A DNA stretch of 64,000 nucleotides from Dactylis glomerata (taxonomy: Eukaryota; Streptophyta; Magnoliopsida; Poales; Poaceae), in the NCBI GenBank assembly GCA_007115705.1, contig QXEO01000211.1, positions 2,813,417 through 2,877,416 of the forward strand, written 5' to 3'. Under the pieces are notes generated by a model that did no database searches, was not told the DNA's origin, and was given only the letters and a program-made list of their open reading frames with translations. Shown here in pieces: positions 1 through 11,267 of the stretch; the stretch's first letter is position 1; each line of letters opens with the position of its first letter. The translations under genes were made by a program, and so were the position numbers.

Positions 1-1952
1 CACCAGCCGCATGTGTGGAACAAGCCACACGTCAAGTGCGGAGCCGGTCTCGCGAACGAGGTCGCGTAAAGTTGGCCTGGACCGCTTCGATCTCACTATG
101 CCGCGCCATAAGAAATACACAACAAGAGGTTTGCAACAGAAAACATCAACGCCCGCAACAAGCATGTTGCGTTCTACTCGTGAAACACATCTACGCATAG
201 ATCTAGCTCTGATACCACTGAAGGGTTTCGCAGCATAGTAAATCAAAAAAATTCCTACGGATGCGAACAAGAAAGCCAAGATCTAATCTAGGAGATGTAA
301 TCAACGAGAGAGATAGATGAGATCTTCATACCCTTGAAGAAATCGCACAGCGGAAACGTTCAACAGAACGTGGATGATGTAGTCGTACTAGCCGTCTCCT
401 CCCCGCGATCCGATCCGATCCAATCCTACGCCGCAAGTGGCGGCGCCTCCGAGAGATGCACACGTACGGTGCAGCGACGTCTCCTCCTTCCTTGGTCCAG
501 CAAGTATGGTGGAGAGATAGATTGGATCTGCAGCACGACGGCGTGGTGCTTATGGTGGAGAGTTTCTGCAGCAGGGCTTCGCCTACGCACAGTCGCGAGA
601 GAGAGAGGTGGAGGGGCAGCAGTTGGCCGGCGGCTAGGGTTGGAGTGGGGGGAGGCTGCGCCCCTGTCCCTCCTTATATGGGGGGCTGGCCGGCTGCCTT
701 GGCCCCTCCTCCAAGTCCTAGGGTGGCGGCCTAGGGGGAAGAGTGGGGGGCAAGTCTTCCCCCCCCCCTCTTCTGGAAGGTTCCCATAGGGTTTCCCCTA
801 AGGGCTGGCCGGCTGGGCCTTAGGGGCCTTGTGCACCTGGCCCAAAGTGGCCAGGACACTTCCCCTTAGGCCCATGCAGGCCTCCGACAAGTGGGCCCAC
901 GTTGGTCCCACTCTAGAACCTTCTAGAACCTTCCGGTATAATACCGATAAACTCCGAAACGATTCCGGAATCCAAAAACTGCTTTCCTTTATATGAATCT
1001 TATTCTCCGGACCATTCCGAAACCTCTCGTGATGTCCTGGATCTCATCCGAGACTCCGAACAAAAACTCATAAACCAATTATCCATTCTATCCTAGCGTC
1101 GATGCACGTTAAGTGTGTGACCCTAAGGGTTCGAGAATATGCAGACATGATCTTCTATCAATAATCAGCAACGGGATCTGGAAACCCATATTGACTCCCA
1201 CATATTCATCGATGATCATATCGGATGAACCACGATGCCAGGATTCAATTAATCCCGTATATGTATTCCCTTTGTCACACGATATTTTACTCGCCCGAGA
1301 TTCGATCGTCGGTATCGCCATACCTAGTTCAATCTCGTTCACAGCAAGTACTTTACTCGTTCCGTAATCCGATATCACTTTGTGATTAACTCCTTAACCA
1401 CGTGCTTGCAAGTGGTGTTGAAATCGATTACCGAGTGGGCCTGAAGTATACCTCTCCGACTCGGGAGGGACAAATTCCATCTCGATACATACAACCCAAC
1501 AAGTACTTTACGATCACCTGAGAGACACCTTTATGATCACCCTCACATAGGATGACGTTTGATGACCTCAAAGCTTTCTTCCGATACCAGGGAGTTGTAT
1601 TATCTCATAGTCTAAGGAATACAATACATGACATAAGAAAAGCTTCGCAAAGTTGAACACGATGACACGATCTAATTTCTCTGCTTTATTTGGGTCTGTC
1701 CATCACATCATTCTCCTAATGACATGATCTCATTATTAATTGACAACTCATGTCTATGGTTAGGAAACCTTAACCATCATTAATCAATGAGCTAGTCCAT
1801 AGAGGCGTACTAGGGACACGGTGTTGTTCATAAACCACACAAGTATTAAAGTTTCCGCTTAATACAATTCTAGCATGGAATATAAACATTATCATGAACA
1901 AGAATTATAATAATAACATCTTTATTATTGCCTCTAGGGCATAATTCCAACA
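1..1952 (-). mobile_element. Copia LTR retrotransposon end, BARE-1/WIS/Angela type
   Basis: On the minus strand the LTR starts TGTTGGAATTATGCCC and runs from 1952 down to 219, where it ends ...CCCTTCA. A primer binding site TGGTATCAGAGC, complementary to initiator-Met tRNA, follows at 217-206. Positions 218-1 are untranslated internal sequence; the rest of the element lies left of the window. The LTR length (1734 bp) and start fit the BARE-1/WIS/Angela group as I know it. It interrupts element A: sequence right of 1952 (TGTGGCTCATGATA...) is contiguous with an ORF that is intact at 10419-11267, and TGTGG (1953-1957) is the likely target duplication. No coding region of this element is in the window. 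Confidence 0.9.
219..1952 (-). repeat. Copia long terminal repeat (5' LTR on minus strand)
   Basis: TG...CA-bounded LTR of 1734 bp. Only one LTR of the element is visible, so no LTR-LTR divergence can be taken from it. Confidence 0.85.
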
Positions 1953-1953
1953 T

Positions 1954-2286
1954 GTGGCTCATGATAGGGATGTTTTATGTGATAGTTATATTGTTAGTTC
2001 TACTCATGATGCTACTGAAAGTTATTATGAGAGAGGGCAACATGGTTTGATGGATCTCAACAATATTAAGTTTCCCCTCTTTATGTTGCAAATCTTGAAG
2101 AGGCACTTGTTTTATCTATCCATGCTTGCTACTATGTGCCTCGTTGATTTATTTTCTTACAAGATTCCTATGCATAGGAAGTGGTTCAGATATAAATGTC
2201 TTTCACATTTCCTTTTTGATGCTCTCTATTGCTTTAAGTTCCCATATGGTGTCTTTGCCTCAAGCTCTTATATGGCGCCCACATGA
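1954..2286 (+). pseudogene. C-terminal remnant of element A unknown ORF
   Basis: The open frame equals roughly the last 110 residues of the 282-residue ORF at 10419-11267, starting AHDRDVLCDSY and ending SSSYMAPT. The N-terminal part lies beyond the Copia insertion. It keeps the two hydrophobic stretches seen in the full copies. It is not an independent gene because the frame simply opens at the insertion junction. Confidence 0.8.
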
Positions 2287-4824
2287 GCATCTTTGCAAAT
2301 TACTGCGCCTAGCTCAAAGGCGTTAAAGAAAAGCACTCTTGGGAGATAACCCAATGTTTTCTTTTCAGTACTTTTTCTTTTATTTGAGTCTTGGAAGTTA
2401 TTACTACTGTAATAACCAGTACTTATCCTTTTTATTTCGTTGTTGTGCCAAGAGAAGCCTCTAATTTGAGTGAGGTAAAGATTTGGGGATATTGCTGTCC
2501 TGAAACTGTTTTCGGTGCTGCACCGTATAAATTCGTGAAAATTCTCTGTATATCTTTTGGACCTGCGATTTCTTGTGCATATGCCCCAGGTTATATCCAA
2601 ACTTTCATTAGTTGAACACTTTTTGATTTGAGCAACAGAAAACCCCTAAAAAATTCGACCTTTATCAGCTGTTCTGTTTTGACAGATTTCTGCCAATATT
2701 TGTGTTTGCGGTTTTATCGCTTTCTTTTTGACTTCTTTTGATCACGGAACTTTTGGGGAAGTTGCTAAAGTAGTATATGCTTAATATGTGGTGGTTTTAG
2801 GTTGAAACCTGAAGCAAAAAGGGTTGATTCATTGTTATGCTTACACTAATGCTGCTAATAGATTTGTGTTTAGTTTTGTATGAAGGAAGTTTTCAAGTGT
2901 AGGGATCGGAGAGTGATGAGATGAGTTGAAGAACGGACAAAAGCTCAAGCTTGGGGATGCCCATGCAACCCCCAAGAAATATCCAAGAGGTACAAGCATC
3001 AAAGCTTTCAAGACACTATATTTTTATTGCTTCATGCACTATGCGTTTTTCTTGGAGCGTCAGTTGTTTTAGTTTTCTTTATTAGTTTAGTTTTGTTTGC
3101 TGCAATAAATGGTTAGATCACATCATGTTTTTTTGGAGGAGATGAACTCGTTTTTCATTTGCCAAGAACACTCTAGTTTTCACTCTTATCGTTTCAACGA
3201 GAGTTCTCTTTTTCTGCTACTGCGTTTAGCTTGCATTTTTCGCCTTGATTTGCGTTCAGACCTTGTCATATCTTTTCATCAAGGTGTATTTTTTCCTCTG
3301 ATCTTTATTGGTTTTCATCAAAAGAGGTGTCTTTGAAATTTTCAAATGGTGTTGGAAAAGAGAAAAAGCTTTATGCAAAACAGTGGTACAAGAAGGAGCT
3401 TGTGTAGACTGCGGCTTAGGCTTTTTCATGTCATGCTTGATGTCTTTTTGATAGTATGCTTAGTGGTTTTGCTGTAGCATGACTTGTCTCAAATAACTCA
3501 GATTGCTTAATGAGCCTTTGAAAAATCATGCGTTGTTTTTATCGTTTGGAAGCATTATTTTGGTTTTCTCCTTGATGCTTTATTTGGGTTGACTTGGCGC
3601 ATGCTCACACATGTTAGACTCTTACAAAGTTGCCAATAGCCTCTATGATCATTTAATTTTTTTACTTTTGATGCCATCTTATGCTTCTTTTAATGTTGCT
3701 TTGTCGCTTTGCATGATTATGGCCATTATTGCTCTCTTAGTTGGTCGCTCCCAGTCTTTTGCTAGCCCTCATTTTGTACTGAGTATGAGCTCTACTCGTG
3801 CATCCAACTCCCAAAAACCAAGTTTGCCATTGTGTCCACTATAAATTCCTATGCATGGTATTTGTAAGCCATTCCAAGTAAATTTTCATGTGCTACCTTT
3901 CAAAACTTTCAACTACTTCTCGTTTTGTGACACTGTTTTCAGCTCATGGGGACGTAGTGGTTGGATTTGCTATCTTCCATATTGCTTATTCCAAAAAAAA
4001 GAAAAAAAAAAGAGAAAAAAGAAACAAAAAAGGCACTCCTCCATGGTATGTGAATTTTGGTGGGCACCCGATGGAATCGGTTAGCCATGGTTTGAGAAAG
4101 GAAAAAAGGTGGGGAGGAGTGCCAAGCTTTATAAAAGAGCACAAAAGTGCCAATCTCTCTCTCAAAAACTTGCTTCATTTTTGAATGGAAGATAGTAAGA
4201 ACCCCATTGCCAGTCGTTGACAAAGACAATCACCTCTCAAAACCAATTTTTTATCTCTCTGTTTTACAAATGAAAAGCTCTAGCACATGTTTAATCACTG
4301 CTTCCCTCTGCGAAGGGCCTTTCTTTTACTTTTATGTTGAGTCACCACCTTCTGCCTTTATGCACCATTAAGAGAGCATAGTTGTCATTCTGAGTATAAT
4401 GTGTATTGCCCCAAAGTTTTCATTGATTGATTCATGATCATGGTTTCACTTGTTCTTAAATTATTTGTATCTAGTCACCCTCTTAAACTTGAAGGTGTCC
4501 TATGCATTTATGTTTTGCTCTCCATGAAGGACAAGCTGAAAACCATTTGTATGTTTTTCCTTATGATTTGAACACACGTTTGACTTTCATTGTTTCATTT
4601 TTCATGATCTTTTGTTTGTGTTCATTTTCATGTTATAACATGGTTGCTAAGTTTTTATTGTCAAAGATTATATCTTTCATGCCCATGTTTTAAGTTCTTA
4701 TGATCCTAGCTCACAATGCTTACATATATGATCAAGATTGTGTAGGTGCATGTCACCTCAAAAATTATTTCTTTTGTTATCACTTACCTACTCGAGGACG
4801 AGCAGGAGTTAAGCTTGGGGATGC

Positions 4825-6367
4825 TGATATGTCTCCAATGTATCTATAATTTTTGATGCTCCATGCTTGTTTTTACACCATTCACCCGATGTTTCGTTAC
4901 ACTTTGTGGCACTTTTATGCATTTTCTGGAACTAACCTATTAACAAGTCGCCACAGTGCCAGTTCCCTGTTTTCTGTTGTTTTTGTGTTTCAGAAAAGCT
5001 ACACAGGAAATATTCTCGGAATTGGACGAAACAAGTTCCAGAAGTCTTATTTTTTCCGGAAGCTTCGCGAAGACCGAAAGAGAGCCGGAGGGGGGCCAGA
5101 GGCCGCCCTCACACATAGGTGGCGCGGCCATGGCCCTGGCCGCGCCACCCTGGTGTGAGGAGCCCCTGGCTGCCCCCTGACGACGCCCCTTCGCCTACAA
5201 GAAGCCTCGGGACGGAAAACCCTAGGGGAGTCGGCAAAATTTCCAGAACAGTTCCGCAACACCGCCGCCGTCGAAGCCAAATTTCGGGGGACAGAAGTCT
5301 CTGTTCCGGCACCCTGCCGGCACGGGGAAGTGCCCCCGGAGCCATCTCCATCAGTCTCCATCGCCGTCTTCGACGTCTCCATCGACCTCACCGCCATCTC
5401 CATCAACCTTGCTGTCTCCTATGATGAGGAGGGATTAGTTCATCCCCGGGGCTGAGGGCTCTACCGGTAGCTATGTGGTTCACCTCTCTCTCCCATGATG
5501 TGATCTTTATGTGATCGTGAGCTTTGTATCATGTTGAACAAGTAGATGTTATTATTCAGATATTATGTGTACTCTAGTGGTGTTATTAAAGTAATCTATT
5601 CCTCCTGCCATGGTGTAACGGTGACAGTGTGTGCATCATGGTGGTACTTGGTCTAGGCTACGATTGTGATCTTTTGTGGATTATGAGAATAATTATCACT
5701 ATGATAGTATTGAAGTGACCTTTTCCTCCTTTCATGGTGTAGTGTTGACAGTGTGTGCACCGTGTTAGTACTTGGTCTATGTTGCAATAATATCTATCTT
5801 GAGTTGTGCTTTGATTTGGATATCTCTATGAGTGGTGTTTGTCAAGTACTTGATGAACTTTAAGGAGTGCTTCGTAGCCCTACGCAATGATTAGTGTTGT
5901 TCAATAGAAGAGTAATTCAGAGTACCATAGTGAAGAGAAGTTATCTATTGGTTCAATTATGTTATATTTGTTGGGAGTGTGTCCACTAGTGAAAGTATGA
6001 TCCCTAGGCCTTGTTTCCAAGCTTTGCACACCGTTTACTTGCTGTTTTGTTACTTGTTTGCTTGCTACCATTTTTATTCCAGATTGCATTTACTACTTAT
6101 AATCATCTATACCACTTGTATTTCACTATCTCTTTGCCGAACTAGTGCACCTATACATCTGACAAGTGTATTGGGTGTGTTGGGGACACAAGAGACTTTC
6201 TGTATCGTAATTGCAGGGTTGCTTGAGAGGGATAGCTTTGACCTCTTCCTCCCTGAGTTCGATAAACCTTGGGTGATCCACTTAAGGGAAACTTGCTGCT
6301 GTTCTACAAACCTCTGCACTTGGAGGCCCAACACTGTCTACAAGAACAGAAGCATGTGTAGACATCA
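4825..6367 (+). repeat. 3' LTR of element A
   Basis: The LTR starts TGATATGTCTCCAATG and ends GTAGACATCA, about 1543 bp. It holds the GC-rich hairpin (5108-5159). A degenerate TATA position (CTACAAGA near 5196) sits where sister LTRs have CTATAAGA. Confidence 0.85.
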
Positions 6368-7968
6368 ACCGTCCAGTTGGGAACCCAAAGAGGAAGGTAT
6401 GATGAATATAGCAGCAAGGTTTTCCCTCAGTAAGAAACCAAGGTTTATCGATCTGAAGGGGAAGAAGCCAAACGACTGAAGGTGATGCTTGCTAGCTTGC
6501 GACAGCTCCGGACAATTTATACGGCGCCTCGTCCAAGCTTTGCTTTGCCAGCTGCAACGCGGAACCTGCACACAACACAACCAAATACTTTGTTCCCAAC
6601 TTACGATGAGGTTGTCAATCTCACCGGTTTGCTTGAAATAAAGCAATGAGCGTATCAAGTGGAAAATAGTAATAGTATGCGAGTAAAGTAAACAGGTGAT
6701 AGCAATATAAAGGAAATAGGACCGGGGTCCACATTTCACTAGCGGTGTCTCTCCATAAGATAAAATAATACATGCTGGGTACACAAATTACAGTTGGGCA
6801 ATTCATAAAATAAATACAACGTGCATATGATGAGAGGATCACTATGAGATTTACTCTGGGCATTACAACAAGATACATAGACCGCCATCCAACTGCATCT
6901 ATGACTAATAATCCACTTGTGGCGAATCAATCCGAGAACTCCACAAGTATTAAGTTGCGAACAACAGATAATTGCATTAAGCAAAGTGTGTAATGTAAAC
7001 AAAGCATATGCCCTCGAGCATATGAATGTTGTTTTCCCCCTAGTAGCAACAGCACATCTACAACCTTAGAGGTTTCTGTCACTCCCCCAGATTAAATAGA
7101 GGCATGAACCCACTATCGAGCATAAATACCCCCTCTTGGAGTCACTAGCAACTACTCGGCCAAGATAGCTACTAGCAACGGAGAGCATGCAAGATCATAA
7201 ACAACATGGAGATAACATAAGATAAAATTTCAGTACATCAACTCAAGCATAACACCAATATTCATCGGATCCCAACAAACCAAACATGTAGAATTACATA
7301 ACAGTGATCTCAATCATGTAAGGCAGCTCATGAGATCTAAACATGAAGCACATGGTGGAGAAGACAACCATCTAGCTACTACTATGGAGCCATAGTCCAA
7401 GGTAGACTACTCACTCATTGCTCCGGAGGCAAGCATGGTGATGAAGAAGACCTCCGGTGGTGATTCCCCTCTCCGACACGGTGCCGGGAAGAGATTCTCG
7501 ACCCTCCCGATCTTTGGGTCGATGGCGGCGGCGGATCACGATGTGTTCTGGAAAATTGATTGGGTATTTAGGTTTTTCCTGTCGGGGGGTCTTTATAGGC
7601 GAAGGGGCATCGTCAGGAGTGGACCGAGGCTCCCTCACACATAGGGGGTGCGTCCCAGCCCCTGGCCGCGCCGCCCTGGTGTGTGGGGCCCTCGTGGCCC
7701 CACTTCGTCTCCTCTTCGGTTCTCTGGAAGCTTCGGTGAAATTCTGGGCGACTGTTTTTGGTTTTGTCCAATTCCGAGAATATTTCCTGTGTAACTTTTC
7801 TGAAACACAAAAACAGCAGAAAACAGGGAACTAGCACTGTGGCGACTTGTTAATAGGTTAGTTCCGGAAAATGCATAAAAGTGCCACGGAGTGTAACGAA
7901 ACTCTAAGCAAATGGTGTAAAAATAAGCATGGAGCATCAAAAATTATGGATACGTTGGAGACGTATCA
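6368..7968 (-). repeat. 3' LTR of element B, slightly truncated
   Basis: This is homologous over its length to the LTR at 19518-21144. It contains the hairpin at about 7632-7688 and a TATA-like TATAAAGA (minus) near 7589. The outermost 25 or so bases are replaced by element A's LTR end. Confidence 0.85.
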
Positions 7969-8736
7969 GCATCCCCAAGCTTAGCTCCTGCTCGTCCTCG
8001 AGTAGGTAAGTGATAACAAAAGAAATAATTTTTGAGGTGACATGCACCTACACAATCTTGATCATATATGTAAGCGTTGTGCACTGGGATCAAAAGAACT
8101 TAAAACATGGGCATGAAAGATATAATCTTGATAGAAGAAACTTAGCAACCATGTTATAACATGAGAAAGAACACAAATGAAAGATCATGAAAATGAAACA
8201 ATGAAAGTCAAACGTGTGTTCAAATCATATGGAAAACATACAAATGGTTTTCAGCTTGTCCTTTATGAGAGAGCAAAACATAAATGCATAGGACACCTTC
8301 AAGTTTAAGAGGGCGACTAGATACAAATAATTTAAGAACAAGTGAAACCAACAATATGAATCAATCAATGAAAACTTTGGGACAATGCACATTTTACTCA
8401 GAATGACAACTATGCTCTCTTAGACGGTGCATAAAGATAGAAGGTGGTGACTCAACATAAAAGTAAAAGAAAGGCCCTTCGCGGAGGGAAGCAGTAATTA
8501 AACATGTGCTAGAGCTTTTCATTTGTAAAACAGAGAGAAAAATTGAGTTTTGAGAAGTGGTTGTTTCATGTCAACGACTGGCAATGGGGTCTTACTATCT
8601 TCCATAATAAACAAGTGAGAGCGGTTCCGAGTTCTTTGAAAATTTGGCACATTGGTGCTCTTTTATAAAGCTTTGGCATTCCTCCCCATCTTTTTTTCCT
8701 TTCTCAAACCATGGCTAACCGATTCCATCGGGTGCC
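6368..8736 (-). mobile_element. Element B, left part: 3' LTR and 3' internal region
   Basis: On the minus strand, 7968 to 6368 is an LTR starting TGATACGTCTCCAACG. It matches the LTR at 21144-19518 but lacks the last 25 or so bases, where element A begins. Positions 7969-8736 are the 3' non-coding internal region, starting with the polypurine-like GCTTGGGGATGC next to the LTR. At 8736 element C interrupts; B resumes at 15391 after the duplicated GTGCC. Confidence 0.85.
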
Positions 8737-10278
8737 TGATACGTCTCCAACGTATCTATAATTTTTGATGCTCCATGCTTGTTTTTACACCATTTACCCG
8801 ATGTTTCGTTACACTTCGTGGCACTTTTATGCATTTTCCGGAACTAACCTATTAACAAGTGCCACAGTGCCAGTTCCCTGTTTTCTGCTGTTTTTGTGTT
8901 TCAGAAGTGATACACAGGAAATATTCTCGGAATTGGACGAAACAAGTTCCTGAAGTCTTATTTTTCCCGGGAGCATCCAGACATCCGAAGAGAGGAAGGA
9001 GAGGGGCCACAGGCCACCCTCACATAGGGCTGGCGTGGCCCAGGCCCTGGCCGCGCCACCCTAGTGTGAGGAGGCCTGGGGCCACCCCTGACATCACCCC
9101 TTCGCCTATAAGAAGCCTCGGGACGGAAAACCCTAAGGGAGTCGGCAATTTTCCAGAAGCAGTTCCGCAGCTCCGCCGCCACCATCGACGAATTTTGGGG
9201 GACAGAAGTCTCTGTTCCAGCACCCTGCCGGGACGGGGAAGTGCCCCCGGAGCCATCTCCATCGGTCTCCATCGCCGTCTCCGCCGTCTCCATCGACCTC
9301 ACCACCATCTCCATCAACCTTGCTGTCTCCTATGATAAGGAGGGAGTAGTTCATCCCCGGGGCTGAGGGCTCTACCGGTAGCTATGTGGTTCACCTCTCT
9401 CTCCCATGATGTGATCTTTATGTGATCGTGAGCTTTGTATCATGTTGAACAAGTAGATGTTATTATTCAGATATTATGTGTACTCTAGTGGTATTATTAA
9501 AGTAATCTATTCCTCCTGCCATGGTGTAACGGTGACAGTGCGTGCATCATGGTGGTACTTGGTTTAGGCTATCATTGTGATCTCTTGTGGATTATGAGAA
9601 TAATTATTACTATGATAGTATTGAAGTGATCTATTCCTCCTTTCATGGTGTAATGTTGACAGTGTGCGCACCGTGTTAGTACTTGGTTTAAGTTGCAATA
9701 ATATCTATCTTGAGTTGTGCTTTGATTTGGATATCTCTATGAGTGGTGTTTGTCAAGTACTTGATGAACTTTAAGGGGTGCTTCTGTAGCCACTACACAA
9801 TGATTAGTGTTATTCAATAGGAGAGCAATTCAGAGTACCATAGTGGAGAGAAGTTATTTATTTGTTCATTCATGTTATACTGTTGGGAGTGTGTCCACTA
9901 GTGAAAGTATGATCCCTAGGCCTTGTTTCCAAGCATTGCACACCGTTTACTTGCTGTTTTGTTACATGTTTGCTCGCAGCGATTTTTATTCCAGATTGCA
10001 TTTATTACTCATAATCATCTATACCACTTGTATTTCACTATCTCTTCGCCGAACTAGTGCACCTATACATCTGACAAGTGTATTGGGTGTGTTGGGGACA
10101 CAAGAGACTTTCTGTATCGTAATTGCAGGGTTGCTTGAGAGGGATAGCTTTGACCTCTTCCTCCCTGAGTTCGATAAACCTTGGGTGATCCACTTAAGGG
10201 AAACTTGCTGCTGCTCTACAAACCTCTGCACTTGGAGGCCCAACAAGTGTCTACAAGAATAGAAGTGCGTAGACATCA
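8737..10278 (+). repeat. 5' LTR of element C
   Basis: TGATACGTCTCC...GACATCA. It contains the hairpin 9017-9070, a TATA box CTATAAGA at 9106-9113 and the conserved GAAGCCTCGGGACGG downstream of it. Confidence 0.92.
9106..9113 (+). promoter_or_regulatory. TATA box of element C 5' LTR
   Basis: CTATAAGA lies 36 bp after the GC-rich hairpin and is in the same place in the 3' LTR (about 14213). In the LTRs of element E the equivalent is TATATAA. Confidence 0.6.
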
Positions 10279-10288
10279 AGCTCTTTTC

Positions 10289-10306
10289 TGGCGCCGTTGC
10301 CGGGGA
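10289..10306 (+). other. Primer binding site (tRNA-Asp) of element C
   Basis: TGGCGCCGTTGCCGGGGA begins ten bases after the LTR end and is complementary to the 3' end of plant tRNA-Asp(GUC) as I remember it. Confidence 0.85.
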
Positions 10307-10418
10307 GGTAAGGTAAAAGGTACTGGCATCCTCCTGTGTGAGTGCTCGAAGTTATTTCCTTTAGATTCTGCAATTACATCTTTTTGTTTCTTGTTTTTAT
10401 TTTCACTAGTTAGGCTTA

Positions 10419-11267
10419 ATGGAAAACAAAGAGTTCGTTAGTCTTTTTCCTGAGTTTAGATATGAAGTGTTTGAAGAGAAAATTCAAAAACCTTTGGAGC
10501 TTAATTTGCATGCTAATAGTGTTGTTAGTATGAATGCTTTGAACACCGTTGTTGATAATGCTATAGAAAAGTCTAAGCTTGGGGAAGCTGGTTTTGTTAA
10601 GTATGATATTTTTAGTCCCCCGGCTTTAGTGGAGAAGGTCTGTTCTGATAATATTTTCTCTCCCATATGTGATGTTCCTTCTTATGATGATATGTTTGAA
10701 GAATATGCTTTGCGAAATAGCTGTTCTCTAGCTTGTGATGATACTGAACCTCTAGTTTATGATGGTTATGATGATGGGTATAATATTTTCAGTTCACCTA
10801 CTATTGAGGATAAAATTAGTTATGATTATAATATGCCTCCTATTTTTGATGATTATGGTGATGAGAATAATTATTCTGTTAAATCTGCTCCTACTACTAT
10901 TGTTCCTGTGGTGAGTATTAATTCTTTTATGCATGTGGCTCATGATACAGATGTTTTATGTGATAGTTATATTGTTAGTTCTATTCATGATGCTACTGAA
11001 AGTTATTATGAGAGAGGAAAACATAGTTTGATGGATCTCAACAATATTAAGTTTCCCCTCTTTATGTTGCAAATCTTGAAGTGGCACTTGTTTTATCTAT
11101 CCATGCTTGCTACTATGTGCCTCGTTGATTTATTTTCTTACAAGATTCCTATGCATAGGAAGTGGTTCAGATATAAATGTCTTTCACACTTGCTTTTTGA
11201 TGCTCTCTATTGCTTTAAGTTCCTATATGGTGCATTTGCCTCAAGCTCTTATATGGCGCCCACATGA
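10419..11267 (+). CDS. Unknown 282-residue retroelement ORF (MENKEF type)
   Basis: This intact frame of 282 residues starts about 110 bases after the primer site, where gag would be expected. I recognise no domain. Residues 1-160 are rich in acidic residues and tyrosine (repeated YDDG/YDD patches). The C-terminal third has two hydrophobic stretches (about residues 210-235 and 250-270) that could be membrane segments, then ends SSSYMAPT. The same ORF with the same length occurs at 62538-61690, and its C-terminal part at 1954-2286, so the reading frame has been kept through divergence. It could be a retroelement accessory or an env-like protein; neither is shown. There is no protease, polymerase or zinc-knuckle motif. 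Confidence 0.7.
   Translation: MENKEFVSLFPEFRYEVFEEKIQKPLELNLHANSVVSMNALNTVVDNAIEKSKLGEAGFVKYDIFSPPALVEKVCSDNIFSPICDVPSYDDMFEEYALRNSCSLACDDTEPLVYDGYDDGYNIFSSPTIEDKISYDYNMPPIFDDYGDENNYSVKSAPTTIVPVVSINSFMHVAHDTDVLCDSYIVSSIHDATESYYERGKHSLMDLNNIKFPLFMLQILKWHLFYLSMLATMCLVDLFSYKIPMHRKWFRYKCLSHLLFDALYCFKFLYGAFASSSYMAPT

Larger units (their letters stand above)
1953..6367 (+). mobile_element. Element A: non-autonomous Athila-type Gypsy element, 3' part
   Basis: The left end is cut by the Copia insertion. What remains is the C-terminal part of the unknown ORF (1954-2286), about 2.5 kb of non-coding internal DNA and a complete 3' LTR (4825-6367) preceded by the polypurine-like AAGCTTGGGGATGC. It matches element C over its whole length by eye, with small indels. 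The right end abuts element B's LTR about 25 bp short of that LTR's expected terminus, so A most simply inserted into B's 3' LTR. No reverse transcriptase or integrase is present. Confidence 0.85.

Noticed and set aside
6342..6367. Treating 6342-7968 as a complete LTR of element B
   Set aside because: The outer 26 bases match the end of element A's LTR, not the end of B's other LTR.
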